Assembly: GCF_019837165.1 (NCBI RefSeq)
Contig: NZ_JAGYHC010000001.1
Span: forward strand, 3,224,001-3,288,000
From: Virgibacillus sp. NKC19-3
GTDB lineage: Bacteria; Bacillota; Bacilli; Bacillales; Amphibacillaceae
Length of the DNA: 64,000 nucleotides
Reading direction: 5' to 3'
Positions 1 through 8,392 of this stretch are shown piece by piece. The notes beneath the pieces were generated by a model that saw nothing but the letters and a program-made list of their open reading frames with translations, did not search any database and was not told the origin of the DNA. The position numbers and the translations under genes are program-made. Every line of letters starts with the position of its first letter. Positions within the stretch are counted from its first letter, which is position 1.

Positions 1-505
1 CTACTTCTGCAAGAATAGATACGAAATAGTTGCCACTGGGATTCCGTCTAATCGTTGCATTAAAAATACGCCCTTGCACGTCACGACTTTTGGCAAAACG
101 TACAAGACCAAGTTTTGGCAACTTGATTCTATTACCTACAATGGCAATATTCCCATTCGTATGCTTGGTTGTATAGGATTGTACTTTATGCTTTTTAGAC
201 TTAAATCGTGGTACCTTATTTTGTTTCTTGAAAAAACGACTATAGGAATCAGCAAGGCTTTTAAGTGATGACTGAATAGCAATGCTGTCCACTTCTTTTA
301 ACCAAAACAATTCCTTTTTTAGCTGTGTAAGTTTCGCTGAACACGAATGATAAGTCAATCCTTTACCTGTTTCTTTGTAAACATCGTTCCATTGTGCTAG
401 AAAATGATTGAATACAAAGCGAGAACAACCGATTGTTTTAGAGATTAGGATTTCTTGTTCTTTATTTGGATAGATACGAAACTTATATCCTTTATGGACT
501 CGCAT
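1..505 (-). CDS. tnpB: IS200/IS605-family TnpB (OrfB), N-terminal part, runs off the window
   Basis: An open frame of 168 codons runs from ATG at 505 to the left window edge without a stop. It begins MRVHKGYKFRIYPNKEQE and continues with IGCSRFVFNHFLAQWN, which is the helix-turn-helix start typical of TnpB proteins of IS200/IS605 elements. TnpB is an RNA-guided DNA nuclease related to Cas12; family members are about 370-400 residues, so the catalytic RuvC part would lie outside the window. The start overlaps the end of the degenerate tnpA frame, as is usual in IS605-type elements. Whether the full gene is intact cannot be seen here. Confidence 0.85.
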   Translation of the reverse strand, partial: MRVHKGYKFRIYPNKEQEILISKTIGCSRFVFNHFLAQWNDVYKETGKGLTYHSCSAKLTQLKKELFWLKEVDSIAIQSSLKSLADSYSRFFKKQNKVPRFKSKKHKVQSYTTKHTNGNIAIVGNRIKLPKLGLVRFAKSRDVQGRIFNATIRRNPSGNYFVSILAEV

Positions 506-718
506 TGCTCCCGCCTCCCTTCATTCCTTGATTTTCAATATATTTCATCACTACATGGATGGGAGAACCACCAGTAGTTCGTCAGCAAAAACTTCTTGAC
601 CAAATATCCTTAGCATAGTCAGATGCCTTGTCACCAAGACTTCTCTACGATATTTCTCAACTAGAACAAGATGGTAATACATGAAGAATACGGAATGGTT
701 ATTGCTATCTAATTTCAT
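492..718 (-). pseudogene. tnpA: IS200 TnpA transposase, internally deleted remnant
   Basis: The frame starting at 718 reads MKLDSNNHSVFFMYYHLVLV, the start of the Y1 HUH transposase of IS200 elements. After about 30 codons the sequence jumps to the C-terminal part: DYAKDIWSRSFC, a stop, then RTTGGSPIHVVMKYIENQG in another frame, ending at TAA 492-494. Normal TnpA is about 130-150 residues, so the middle, including the HUH and tyrosine regions, has been lost and the reading frame is broken. The element could move only if TnpA were supplied in trans. Confidence 0.8.
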
Positions 719-730
719 TCTAAGTCAGCT

Positions 731-776
731 TTTCCCTTATCTAAGACGGATTATATCATTAAGATATTAAGGGAAA
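731..776. repeat. Inverted repeat at probable left end of the IS200/IS605 element
   Basis: TTTCCCTTA (731-739) and TAAGGGAAA (768-776) are a perfect 9-bp inverted pair flanking about 28 bases, just upstream of the tnpA remnant and exactly where the capA-like frame stops. IS200/IS605 ends carry subterminal hairpins recognised by TnpA, so this is the likely left-end structure. The exact element boundary was not determined. Confidence 0.5.
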
Positions 777-1198
777 GTGGATGTAGCGGAGATTATAGCA
801 ACTCGTCCATGAACGGTTTCCATATATGTTGGTTTGCTTGCTTCAGCCAGATTATGCCCTGCGCCTGCATGAACAAAATTATAATGGTTTAAATTTTTTT
901 CAGTTGCTTCCAGTCCTCCAAAAGAAAAATCCAACGTGTGATTTGTCGCCCATGAAACCATATTAAAGCCATAGGATTTTAAATCGCTCAGAACAGTTGG
1001 AGAAGCTACTGCCCAGGAGCCCCCGCTAACGGCCGAAGGATAGGCTTCAAAGTTATGGGTCGTAACTTCTAAATTTGTAAACCGAACATCCGCTTGTTCC
1101 ATAACTTCAGCGATCTGACAGGAATGTGGATCATTTTTTGGCAACCTCCGAGTGATAAAGCTATCTCCTGTAGCGGCAAATGTAATTGTTTCATCCAT
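767..1198 (-). pseudogene. CapA/PgsA-type capsule (poly-gamma-glutamate) protein, truncated by the IS element
   Basis: The frame MDETITFAATGDSFITRRLP followed by TNLEVTTHNFEAYP and VSWATNHTLDFSFGGL matches the N-terminal calcineurin-like phosphoesterase part of CapA/PgsA proteins. The start at 1198 is chosen because AAGGAGG precedes it; an upstream ATG in frame at 1246 lies inside the neighbouring gene. The protein ends after 143 residues at SATSTFP, where family members continue for another 200 or more, and its TAA (767-769) lies in the inverted repeat of the IS element. It overlaps no other gene and follows the M20 gene closely, so it was probably the last gene of that operon. A product is unlikely to be functional. 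Confidence 0.75.
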
Positions 1199-1217
1199 AT
1201 GATTTACCTCCTTCACG

Positions 1218-2480
1218 CTAGTTTTTGCCAAGTTCCCGATGTGCAATTTGCTCTAAAAGATGAATAGTTGGAACGAGGACTTGTTCATCTATATCAAAAG
1301 CTTGATTATGATGGGGTGCTGAAATTGTTGTTCCCACTAACATATAGGTTCCCTTCCCTCCATTTTCTTGTACACGATTGATAAGAAAACTTGCATCCTC
1401 ACTTCCTCCTCCCTTATGATAATCTTGAATGCGATGAAACATTGGAATTTGCGCTGCTTCTTCCGTCACAACATTGATTAGTTCTTCATCACAAGTAAGT
1501 GTTAGGGCATTACCAATCACTTCTGTTTCATAGCTAAGATCATGCATTTGGGCACTATGCTCCACTATTTTTTTTACATACTCTTCCAGTTCCGAGTTAA
1601 CTGTAGAGGATGTTGATCTTGTTTCTATTAACATCTTAGCGTGCTGTGGAACTATGTTTATTGCCGTTCCACCCTCCAGTAGCCCAACATTTACTCGGGT
1701 CTGTTCCGAACTATGTCTAGGTAAGCTCTGAATATTTAATAAAGCTGTTGCAGCACCTACTAAAGCATTTTTTCCTTTTTCAGGTGCAGCTCCTGAATGA
1801 GATGGGACGCCATGAAAGTGAGAGAGTAACTTCGTAGTTGCAAGCCAATCCTTTGATCCACCACTTATTTCGCCTAAAGGTACATCTAGGCCCAAGTGAA
1901 AGCAATATATTTTATCAACATCATCTACCACTCCTTTTTCAACAACAGAAAGAGCTCCTCTTCCACCCTCTTCAGCAGGTTGAAATATCAATTTAAGTGT
2001 TCCAGATATATCTTGATTCGCCATTTTTCTAGCAAATTCCAGTCCAATAGCAGTATGCGCATCATGTGCACAGGCATGCATATGACCCTCATAGTGAGAA
2101 CGGAAATTATTTTCTTGTGGGAAATGACTACTTTCCGAACTCTCTTGAACCGGAAGTGCATCCATATCGAATCGAAAAGCAATAGTTGGACCGGGACTAT
2201 TTCCTTTCAAGGTACCAATAACAGCTGTAAGTCCACCTTCCATCTTCTTTATAATGTCGGGATTTGCTCCGTTCTTTATAGCGCTTTGATATGCATGATC
2301 TAATTCCTCTTGTGAAGGAACCCCTCTACGGGAATCTGCTTCGATAGCATCTTCCCCATATAGAACTTCGAAGTTTAAGGATTGCAATACCTCCACTACT
2401 TTCCCCGCAGTTTTAAATTCTGTAAATCCCACTTCTGGAAATTGATGCAATTGGCGTCTAAGCTTGATTACCTCATCCAT
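1218..2480 (-). CDS. M20 family metallo-amidohydrolase (AbgA/hippurate-hydrolase-like)
   Basis: This 420-residue protein has the M20D layout: RRQLHQFPEVGF near residues 8-18, FRFDMDALPV at 103-112, the metal motif HACAHDAH at 135-142, and QPAEEGGRG at 167-175 carrying the catalytic glutamate. An insert near residues 45-80 recalls p-aminobenzoyl-glutamate hydrolase subunits more than simple amino-acid deacylases. The family removes acyl or aminoacyl groups from N-acylated amino acids in the cytoplasm with Mn or Zn. AGGAGG precedes ATG 2480. It lies between the threonine-synthase-like gene upstream and capA downstream. The substrate is not assignable; N-acyl amino acids or aminobenzoyl-glutamate are candidates. 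Confidence 0.85.
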   Translation of the reverse strand: MDEVIKLRRQLHQFPEVGFTEFKTAGKVVEVLQSLNFEVLYGEDAIEADSRRGVPSQEELDHAYQSAIKNGANPDIIKKMEGGLTAVIGTLKGNSPGPTIAFRFDMDALPVQESSESSHFPQENNFRSHYEGHMHACAHDAHTAIGLEFARKMANQDISGTLKLIFQPAEEGGRGALSVVEKGVVDDVDKIYCFHLGLDVPLGEISGGSKDWLATTKLLSHFHGVPSHSGAAPEKGKNALVGAATALLNIQSLPRHSSEQTRVNVGLLEGGTAINIVPQHAKMLIETRSTSSTVNSELEEYVKKIVEHSAQMHDLSYETEVIGNALTLTCDEELINVVTEEAAQIPMFHRIQDYHKGGGSEDASFLINRVQENGGKGTYMLVGTTISAPHHNQAFDIDEQVLVPTIHLLEQIAHRELGKN

Positions 2481-2634
2481 GTTATACCTCCTAATAGACT
2501 ATGTTCAGCCATTTATGTTACCACTATCATTTTAACGATAGATATAATGCTGATGTTTCCATCTAAGTGGTCCTTTCGTATCCGCCTTTCATTCACAAGA
2601 GCGAATATGAGATAGACCATTTTTTTAACCTTAA

Positions 2635-3849
2635 TTACTTCACTATTTTTTCATCCTTTTGCAAAATTGGTGCCTCAACTTCGATTGTATTTGGATACTT
2701 AATTCCTGCGCCTGTATTCAATACCACTACGCGTTCATCGTTTTTAATCCATTGCTGTTCGCGTAACTTTCTCGCAGCAGCAAAAGCAGCGGATCCCTCC
2801 GGACAGACGAAGGCGCCTTCCGTAGAAGTCACGTATTTCAATTCTGCTAAAATATCGGCATCACTCACCGATATTGCACAGCCTTCTGTTTGTTTTATGG
2901 CATCTAAAATCAGGAAGTCTCCCAGCGCGTTAGCCACATTAACACCAAATGCAACGGTGGAAGCATCTTTCCATGGCTCTGCGGTTGATTTGCCTTCTTT
3001 CCAGGCTTTTACAATTGGCGCACATCCTTCTGATTGAACGGCTACTAATCTAGGCATTTTCCTTTCATCTATCCATCCTAATGCTTGTAGTTCGCGAAGG
3101 GCTTTATAAATCCCAATTAAGCCAACTCCTCCCCCAGTTGGGTACAGAATGACATCAGGAATCTCCCATCCAAACTGTTCTGCGATTTCGAGTCCCATGG
3201 TCTTCTTTCCCTCAATCCGGTAAGGCTCTTTCAATGTAGAAGCATCAAATAAATGATAGGCTTTCACTGCCTGGCCGACGATTTTTCCTGCATCCCCAAT
3301 CAAGCCATTGACAAGATACAAATTGGCGCCTGCAGCAACACATTCCTTCCTGGTTATTTCTGGTGCATCAATTGGCATGACAATCGTTGGTGCAATACCC
3401 GCCTGTGCACAATATAGGGACCACGCTGCTCCGGCGTTCCCATTCGTAGGCATAGCTAGTTCCTTTATACCTAATTCTTTAGCTTTGGATACCCCGACAG
3501 CTGCCCCTCTTGATTTAAATGAACCCGATGGTATTAGACCCTCATCCTTCATAAATAGGTTAGGTATTCCCATTTGTTCTCCGACTTTATTCATCTGTAC
3601 TATGGGTGTCATCCCTTCGCCCAGCGTAGTCACATTTTGCGCGTCTTCTACTGGCAATAACTCATGATAACGCCATAAATCCGTCGTACGTTTTACCAAA
3701 CTGTCGGGGGTAAAAACTTCGCTCAGCTCATCCATCTTATAAGCAACAAGCAAGGGTGACCCACATGCACACAACTGATTTACGACATCTGAACTATACG
3801 TATTATCACACTTTGGACAATATAAATGAGATACATAGCTATATGTCAT
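2635..3849 (-). CDS. Threonine-synthase-like PLP enzyme with N-terminal zinc ribbon
   Basis: The 404-residue protein has a fold-type II PLP domain: the lysine that binds PLP is in SGSFKSRGAA (Lys112), with TNGNAGAAW as the phosphate/substrate loop and YPTGGGVGLIGI for the PLP phosphate. Its N-terminus carries CPKC (11-14) and CAC (27-29), a small zinc ribbon found in one threonine synthase subgroup. Threonine synthase makes threonine from O-phosphohomoserine, but genes like this in catabolic clusters often act as lyases or deaminases on other amino acids. The partner hom/thrB genes are absent, and a RidA remnant lies just upstream, which suggests an enamine-releasing reaction. The start is supported by AGGAGG. 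Confidence 0.75.
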   Translation of the reverse strand: MTYSYVSHLYCPKCDNTYSSDVVNQLCACGSPLLVAYKMDELSEVFTPDSLVKRTTDLWRYHELLPVEDAQNVTTLGEGMTPIVQMNKVGEQMGIPNLFMKDEGLIPSGSFKSRGAAVGVSKAKELGIKELAMPTNGNAGAAWSLYCAQAGIAPTIVMPIDAPEITRKECVAAGANLYLVNGLIGDAGKIVGQAVKAYHLFDASTLKEPYRIEGKKTMGLEIAEQFGWEIPDVILYPTGGGVGLIGIYKALRELQALGWIDERKMPRLVAVQSEGCAPIVKAWKEGKSTAEPWKDASTVAFGVNVANALGDFLILDAIKQTEGCAISVSDADILAELKYVTSTEGAFVCPEGSAAFAAARKLREQQWIKNDERVVVLNTGAGIKYPNTIEVEAPILQKDEKIVK

Positions 3850-3880
3850 TGTTCTCCTCCTATTTTTTATTCATGGTGAT

Positions 3881-4066
3881 TCATGCAATCGATCGGAAGG
3901 CAATGAATTCTATTTCTACTAATGCATTTTTTGATAATTCCTTAACGCTAACCATTACTCCGGTAGACTTTGAATCTCCAAAGTACTGGACGTATACTTC
4001 ATTCACCTCTTCTGCCTTTTCTACAGATGTCACAAATATAGTATTTTTTAATTTATGACAAAAGTA
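3881..4066 (-). pseudogene. RidA/YjgF-family C-terminal remnant
   Basis: In one minus-strand frame the sequence reads TIFVTSVEKAEEVNEVYVQY, then FGDSKSTGVMVSVKELSKNA and LVEIEFIAFRSIA, ending at TGA 3881-3883. This is the C-terminal half of RidA proteins (the NEVY..YFG..P.R..V.V..LP....VEIE pattern). There is no start codon or ribosome site in frame; a TAA interrupts the frame just upstream. RidA hydrolyses reactive enamines/imines released by PLP dehydratases. Its position directly upstream of the PLP enzyme makes it a lost partner gene. Confidence 0.75.
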
Positions 4067-4142
4067 ACTTTAGCTTTTTACAAAAAATTCATCCCCCCTT
4101 TTGATTTTACTAAATGGAATACTATGCATGTAATTCATATTC

Positions 4143-4460
4143 TTAATGATGATCTACTACGATCACTTTTGCTCCTTCTTCATTAGGATTGAACACAACA
4201 TGAGGTATATCATCAGGAATAATGAAGGCATCTCCTTTGTTCCATTCTGTAATTTCTTCATCTATCTTAATTTTAATATTACCTGAAACAACATAAAATG
4301 CGTGACCTTGATAACAAACATGATCTGCCTCATAACCAGAAGGATAAACAACAACCCGCATTCTAAGTTTTTCATCCTCTAACCACTTGGAAAAAGCGCC
4401 TTTTGAAACAGAATCCGGTAAAAAATCATCATTCTTCTTGCTCACTATTAATTTGGACAT
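4143..4460 (-). CDS. Small single-domain cupin protein
   Basis: A 105-residue cupin starting MSKLIVSKKNDDFLPDSV. The start at 4460 is preferred over the in-frame upstream ATG because AAGGAGG lies just before it. Cupin motif 1 is degenerate (PSGYEADHVCYQGHAFYVVSG) with His residues around 55-62, and motif 2 is GDAFIIPDDIPHVVFN. Proteins like this are sugar-, amino-acid- or effector-binding single cupins, sometimes isomerases or dioxygenase-like. The gene stands alone on the minus strand, upstream of the RidA remnant and PLP enzyme, and could form an operon with them. Its function is unknown. Confidence 0.7.
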   Translation of the reverse strand: MSKLIVSKKNDDFLPDSVSKGAFSKWLEDEKLRMRVVVYPSGYEADHVCYQGHAFYVVSGNIKIKIDEEITEWNKGDAFIIPDDIPHVVFNPNEEGAKVIVVDHH

Positions 4461-4538
4461 AATAATGTACCTCCTTCTTTTTTTCGCACTTTCAATTCTT
4501 TTCAAATAGACAAAATAATATCATGCAGATTTTAAAAA

Positions 4539-4727
4539 TCAATGGCATATACATGGACCTATTCCATAATGAAACAACCAAATGGCTTCTTGTGTTTTGG
4601 GTACACTCTCAGCAAAACTATATACTTTTATATTATAATGATTCTTCAAAGTCACCAATGCGTTGGCTTTCTTTTGTAACATAGCCCATTCGTCTATGTA
4701 TAAAATGGTTAGATTTACCTTTATCAT
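4539..4727 (-). pseudogene. Unrecognised short remnant (62 codons)
   Basis: The frame contains YIDEWAMLQKKANALVTLKN and ends FHYGIGPCICH. The composition looks like real protein sequence, but there is no ribosome site and no matching start context, so it is probably the tail of a lost gene. I do not recognise the family. It sits between the cupin gene and the histone-deacetylase-like gene on the same strand. Confidence 0.25.
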
Positions 4728-4792
4728 CTATTTTGGTTATTTTTATTTACATACTAGCTTTCGAGTCTTCCACCCTATAGTATCAGGAATAT

Positions 4793-5914
4793 TTAAACCC
4801 TCTTTATTGATTTCAAATTCCAATATGTTGACTGAACCTTCATTGCACGATGGACAGCCTCCTTCTGATGCGGATAAATTGGCCCTTCATGGAATCCCTG
4901 ATTAAACGGATCTTCCACTTGACTACGCTTTCCACATAAGCCCTCAATTACCCGCAATGTACAAAATGGAACATAAGCTGTACTGTATCCGCCCTCATGA
5001 CAGGCAATCAAACGCCCATTACTATGTTTTTCAGCCAGGTTCTTGATACGCTTACTCATCTGGAAATAACCTTCAGCAGTTAGCAACATTCTTCCAATAG
5101 GGTCAAATCGACTTGCGTCTTGTCCAGCTGAAATAAAGATCAATTCTGGTTCAAACTGTTTAATGATCGGTTCGATTAATCGGTCAAATGCATAAAGATA
5201 ACCCTCATCCCCAGTTCCAGCGGGTAATTCAATATTGATATTATACCCCTCACCATCTTCCTTTCCTGTAAAAGCTACATCGCCTCGATTTTTGGGGAAA
5301 ATATTTTCCTGATGAATGGAAATAAAAAGTACATCCGAGTCATGCTCAAAGGCAGTTTCCGTTCCATTCCCATGATGAACATCCCAATCTAGGATCAGAA
5401 TGCGTTTCAGTCCATACTTCTTACGAGCATATTTAGCCGCAATCGTCACATTGTTAAACAAACAAAAACCCATTCCTTCATTAGGCTCAGCATGGTGGCC
5501 AGGAGGGCGGACAAGTGCATATGCATTTTGGACCTTTCCTTCCATCACAGCATCAACAGAAGCCAACACACCTCCAGTAGAATTTAGAGCTATTTCATAG
5601 GATTCCGGGCCGACAATTGCATGTTCACCTGCATCGCCACCTCCTGCATCACTTAACTCCTGAACTCGGTTAATATAATCTTTGCTGTGATTCAAAGCTA
5701 CCTCTTCATGGGTGGCATGCCTTGGCTTAATCTGTTGTAGTTCATCCATAAAATTTGAACGCTCAAGCAAATTTTTGACACGTCGCTTAGATTCCGGATT
5801 TTCCGCATGAATATCAGCCTGAACCCAACCACCTGACCTGATATTCAATGCCCCATTTCCGGTCTGATGCCAAAAATAACTTTCGTCACAAACGAAACCT
5901 GTTTTTGATGTCAT
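4793..5914 (-). CDS. Histone deacetylase / acetylpolyamine amidohydrolase family protein
   Basis: The 373-residue protein carries all landmarks of class II HDAC-like zinc amidohydrolases: RPPGHHAEPNEGMGFCLFNN (His140/His141), the zinc-binding DWDVHHGNGT (Asp178, His180), SAGQDASRFDP (Asp266) and the transition-state tyrosine in EGGYS (Tyr310). Bacterial relatives deacetylate acetylpolyamines or other acylated amines. GGAGG precedes ATG 5914. Downstream and upstream neighbours on the strand are a carbamoylase pseudogene and an SSS transporter, so its natural substrate may be an imported acylated amine. The exact substrate is not determined. Confidence 0.9.
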   Translation of the reverse strand: MTSKTGFVCDESYFWHQTGNGALNIRSGGWVQADIHAENPESKRRVKNLLERSNFMDELQQIKPRHATHEEVALNHSKDYINRVQELSDAGGGDAGEHAIVGPESYEIALNSTGGVLASVDAVMEGKVQNAYALVRPPGHHAEPNEGMGFCLFNNVTIAAKYARKKYGLKRILILDWDVHHGNGTETAFEHDSDVLFISIHQENIFPKNRGDVAFTGKEDGEGYNINIELPAGTGDEGYLYAFDRLIEPIIKQFEPELIFISAGQDASRFDPIGRMLLTAEGYFQMSKRIKNLAEKHSNGRLIACHEGGYSTAYVPFCTLRVIEGLCGKRSQVEDPFNQGFHEGPIYPHQKEAVHRAMKVQSTYWNLKSIKRV

Positions 5915-6029
5915 GTTAATACCTCCATTAATTAATTAATAGAATTAAAGCTCTTTTTGATTGAATGACTCCAAATAAAATAATTGCTCCTTGTTCTATA
6001 TACCTAAAGTGAGTTCTGAAACATCATAG

Positions 6030-6365
6030 CTTTCCCTGTTTACCATATATTTTTAAATTCTAATGGTAAATTATGATAGTTTAACGTTCTAATAGCTTCT
6101 AGCGATGCAAGTATACCCAATATTACGTCAAATAAACTAACGCTAAGTTGTGTATCTAAATGTGCAATAAGAAGCGGTGATTTATTCGTTTTTCTCTCTC
6201 TTCTACCGTATATATTCCCAAAATCGCCCACCCTAACTTTCAAATCTGATTCTGCCATCCACTTTTTAAATAATCTCGCATCTTCGTTTGAGAGTGCCAG
6301 TCTTTCGATTCATTATTATAATTATCCAAAAATTCTGGCCGTAATCGATCATATTTCTTGTCACC
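6030..6365 (-). pseudogene. N-carbamoyl amino acid hydrolase (M20 Zn-hydrolase), N-terminal remnant
   Basis: The frame reads RLALSNEDARLFKKWMAESD, then VGDFGNIYGRR and LLIAHLDTQLSVSLFD, followed by GILASLEAIRTLN. This follows the N-terminal pattern of HyuC/allantoate amidohydrolase proteins (GN.YGRR.G, GSHLDTQ..GG.FDG..GVLA.LE), with the metal-loop glycines already mutated. The frame ends after FKNIW, and a further match (an EGARF..-like tail) is seen past the stop. Only about a quarter of the gene remains. Two intact paralogues occur at 25.9 and 33.7 kb. Confidence 0.7.
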
Positions 6366-6416
6366 TGAAGTTTTTATATAAAAGTCGCAAGGACAACACT
6401 CCTACTAAAATTGAAT

Positions 6417-8009
6417 TTATAAACCTAAATTGACAAAGAAGTATCCCCATACAACAACTGAAACCATCGTAACCACAACTGCAGTTACAACAATTTGCTT
6501 ATATTGCTTTTTGATTTTTGCCAGGCCATTAGGTTTTTTCAAAAACTCATTAATGGTTTGTTCTGCCATATTAGTTTGTTTCATTTTATTGTAATATTCT
6601 AGCTCATATGAATTTGCCTTAGTCATAAAAGCTACAATAATTAAGGATCCAACGGAGAAACAAAGAGCAATCATAAGCTCATCAATTCCTTCAGGAACCG
6701 ATAATTGCCCATTTCTTATAAGTTCTCCAAATAACACAAAAGTTGAAACACCTATTATCATACTTGTTAATGCTGCCTTTGAGTTCATTCGCTTCCATTC
6801 AAAAGAAGATACTATTGTTGGCAACCAACCTACTGCAAATATAGAACCTGCATAAATCGAAATCCAGTAAATAGCCGATGGTTGTAAAATGGAAATAATA
6901 CAGATAATAACAGCAACAATAACTTGTCCTATACGAGCTGCCATAAGTCTTTGTTTTTCATCTAGGTTTTTTTCAAATATTTTCTCATATAGGTCACGCG
7001 AAAGTGCAAATCCAACTAACACAAACAAGGTAGATGCCGTCGACATAATAGATGCCATTAAAGCAGCAATCCCAATTCCAGCTACTACTGGTGGAGTATA
7101 TTCCATGAACCCAACAACCATCGCATTATCTGTTGGTGTAATATTCGGCTCAAGAACTTGCATACCACCTGCTGCGATAAACACAATTAATTGCATAAAA
7201 GGGGCGAAAAACACACCAATTATTGCCGCTTTTAAGATAACAAAATCATTGTTCGCGGGAAATACACGAGAAACAAGCGCTGGTATACAAGTAAAAAATA
7301 AAATCCAAACTAAAAATTGTGAAATCGACCAGCCGATAGAGCGATTTTCTGTTCCAGCAATTGTCCAATAACCCGGTAATGTCTCTGATAAGCTTTTCAT
7401 TTGATCAAACCCAGCTTCGCCTATAATAATCGGAGCAATGACCACAGAAATAGCCAACATTGTAAAAAACATTAAGGTATCAGTAATAACAACCCCATAC
7501 ATCCCACCAAATGCAGTAAATACAATTAACGCGAATGTAAATAATATAATTAGTAACTCAAAATTAATATTTGTCACTTTACTCAAGACCAGCCCTGCTC
7601 CTATAAACTGAGTGACTCCATATCCAATCAACCCAATAATCATAATCAGCGTAGCAACAACACTAACCCATTTATTATCAAATCTCTTTTCAAAATAATC
7701 CGGCATTGTTTTAACACCTAGAGCCTTCATTTTTCTTCCTACATAAATTACCGCGAGAAGAGTCCCTAGCCAGGCTCCAAATGAACCTAGCGCAGCAATC
7801 ACTAATGGGCCTTCAGCATAGGATTGCCCTGCAATTCCTAACAATGTAGTCGCACTAAGATAAGTTGCGGCTAATGTGCCAACGATGAGAAGTGTAGACC
7901 CCTTTTCTCCCATCACATAAAAGTCATCACTACTTTTTACAAAACGAGTTACGACCCCACCGACAACAACATAAAGTAATAAAATTATAACAAATATTGT
8001 TACAGCCAT
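6417..8009 (-). CDS. Sodium:solute symporter (SSS family)
   Basis: A 530-residue polytopic membrane protein with about 13 hydrophobic segments. The N-terminal loop RFVKSSDDFYVMGEKGSTLL matches the SSS pattern (S..DF.V.GR), and LMASIMSTASTLFVLVGFALSRDLYEK around residues 310-340 is the SSS signature. It imports an organic solute with sodium; no specific substrate can be read. It is 28 bases downstream of a 58-residue membrane protein gene, probably in one transcript, and upstream of a decayed carbamoylase and an acylamine hydrolase. Confidence 0.9.
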   Translation of the reverse strand: MAVTIFVIILLLYVVVGGVVTRFVKSSDDFYVMGEKGSTLLIVGTLAATYLSATTLLGIAGQSYAEGPLVIAALGSFGAWLGTLLAVIYVGRKMKALGVKTMPDYFEKRFDNKWVSVVATLIMIIGLIGYGVTQFIGAGLVLSKVTNINFELLIILFTFALIVFTAFGGMYGVVITDTLMFFTMLAISVVIAPIIIGEAGFDQMKSLSETLPGYWTIAGTENRSIGWSISQFLVWILFFTCIPALVSRVFPANNDFVILKAAIIGVFFAPFMQLIVFIAAGGMQVLEPNITPTDNAMVVGFMEYTPPVVAGIGIAALMASIMSTASTLFVLVGFALSRDLYEKIFEKNLDEKQRLMAARIGQVIVAVIICIISILQPSAIYWISIYAGSIFAVGWLPTIVSSFEWKRMNSKAALTSMIIGVSTFVLFGELIRNGQLSVPEGIDELMIALCFSVGSLIIVAFMTKANSYELEYYNKMKQTNMAEQTINEFLKKPNGLAKIKKQYKQIVVTAVVVTMVSVVVWGYFFVNLGL

Positions 8010-8037
8010 ATAACACCCTCGCCTCTACTAATAATTC

Positions 8038-8214
8038 TTAACTTGAACTTTGATGTTTGTCACTCCTATCCAATTCTTTAACTTTTTCCTCCTCTTGTTC
8101 TGCTTTTCGGATTACAGGAAGATACTGTTTTCGAAGAATAACAATAACAACTATTGATGAAATTACGGTTACTAAAGTTGCATTTATAAATAAGATTAGC
8201 ACTTCAACGTTCAT
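8038..8214 (-). CDS. 58-residue single-pass membrane protein upstream of SSS transporter
   Basis: The frame begins MNVEVLILFINATLVTVISS, continues IVVIVILRKQYLP and ends in a charged tail rich in E and K (KAEQEEEKVKELDR). That gives one membrane helix (about residues 5-27) and a cytoplasmic-looking tail. GGTGGTGA precedes the ATG at 8214. The gene ends 28 bases before the SSS gene. Other SSS genes in this window also have a tiny membrane protein beside them, so it may be an accessory subunit. No family is recognised. Confidence 0.65.
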   Translation of the reverse strand: MNVEVLILFINATLVTVISSIVVIVILRKQYLPVIRKAEQEEEKVKELDRSDKHQSSS

Positions 8215-8392
8215 AGCAGTTCACCACCATTATTTACTAATCACTTTTCAAATCTGATTTCAAATTATCACCAATCATTTTACCGTTCTGTCAATGTATA
8301 TATAAATTTAATTACCTTAAACTAGATTAAATTTTCAAGTAAGCTTATTTAGACATCTATTTAAGGGCATGTAAGTTATATTAAATGTTTGA

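Noticed and set aside
2567-3037. Plus-strand open frame of 156 codons
   Set aside because: Overlaps the 3' end of the PLP-enzyme gene on the other strand; no start context or recognisable motifs.
6889-7371. Plus-strand open frame of 160 codons
   Set aside because: Antisense shadow of the SSS gene with low-complexity I/T/N composition and no family match.
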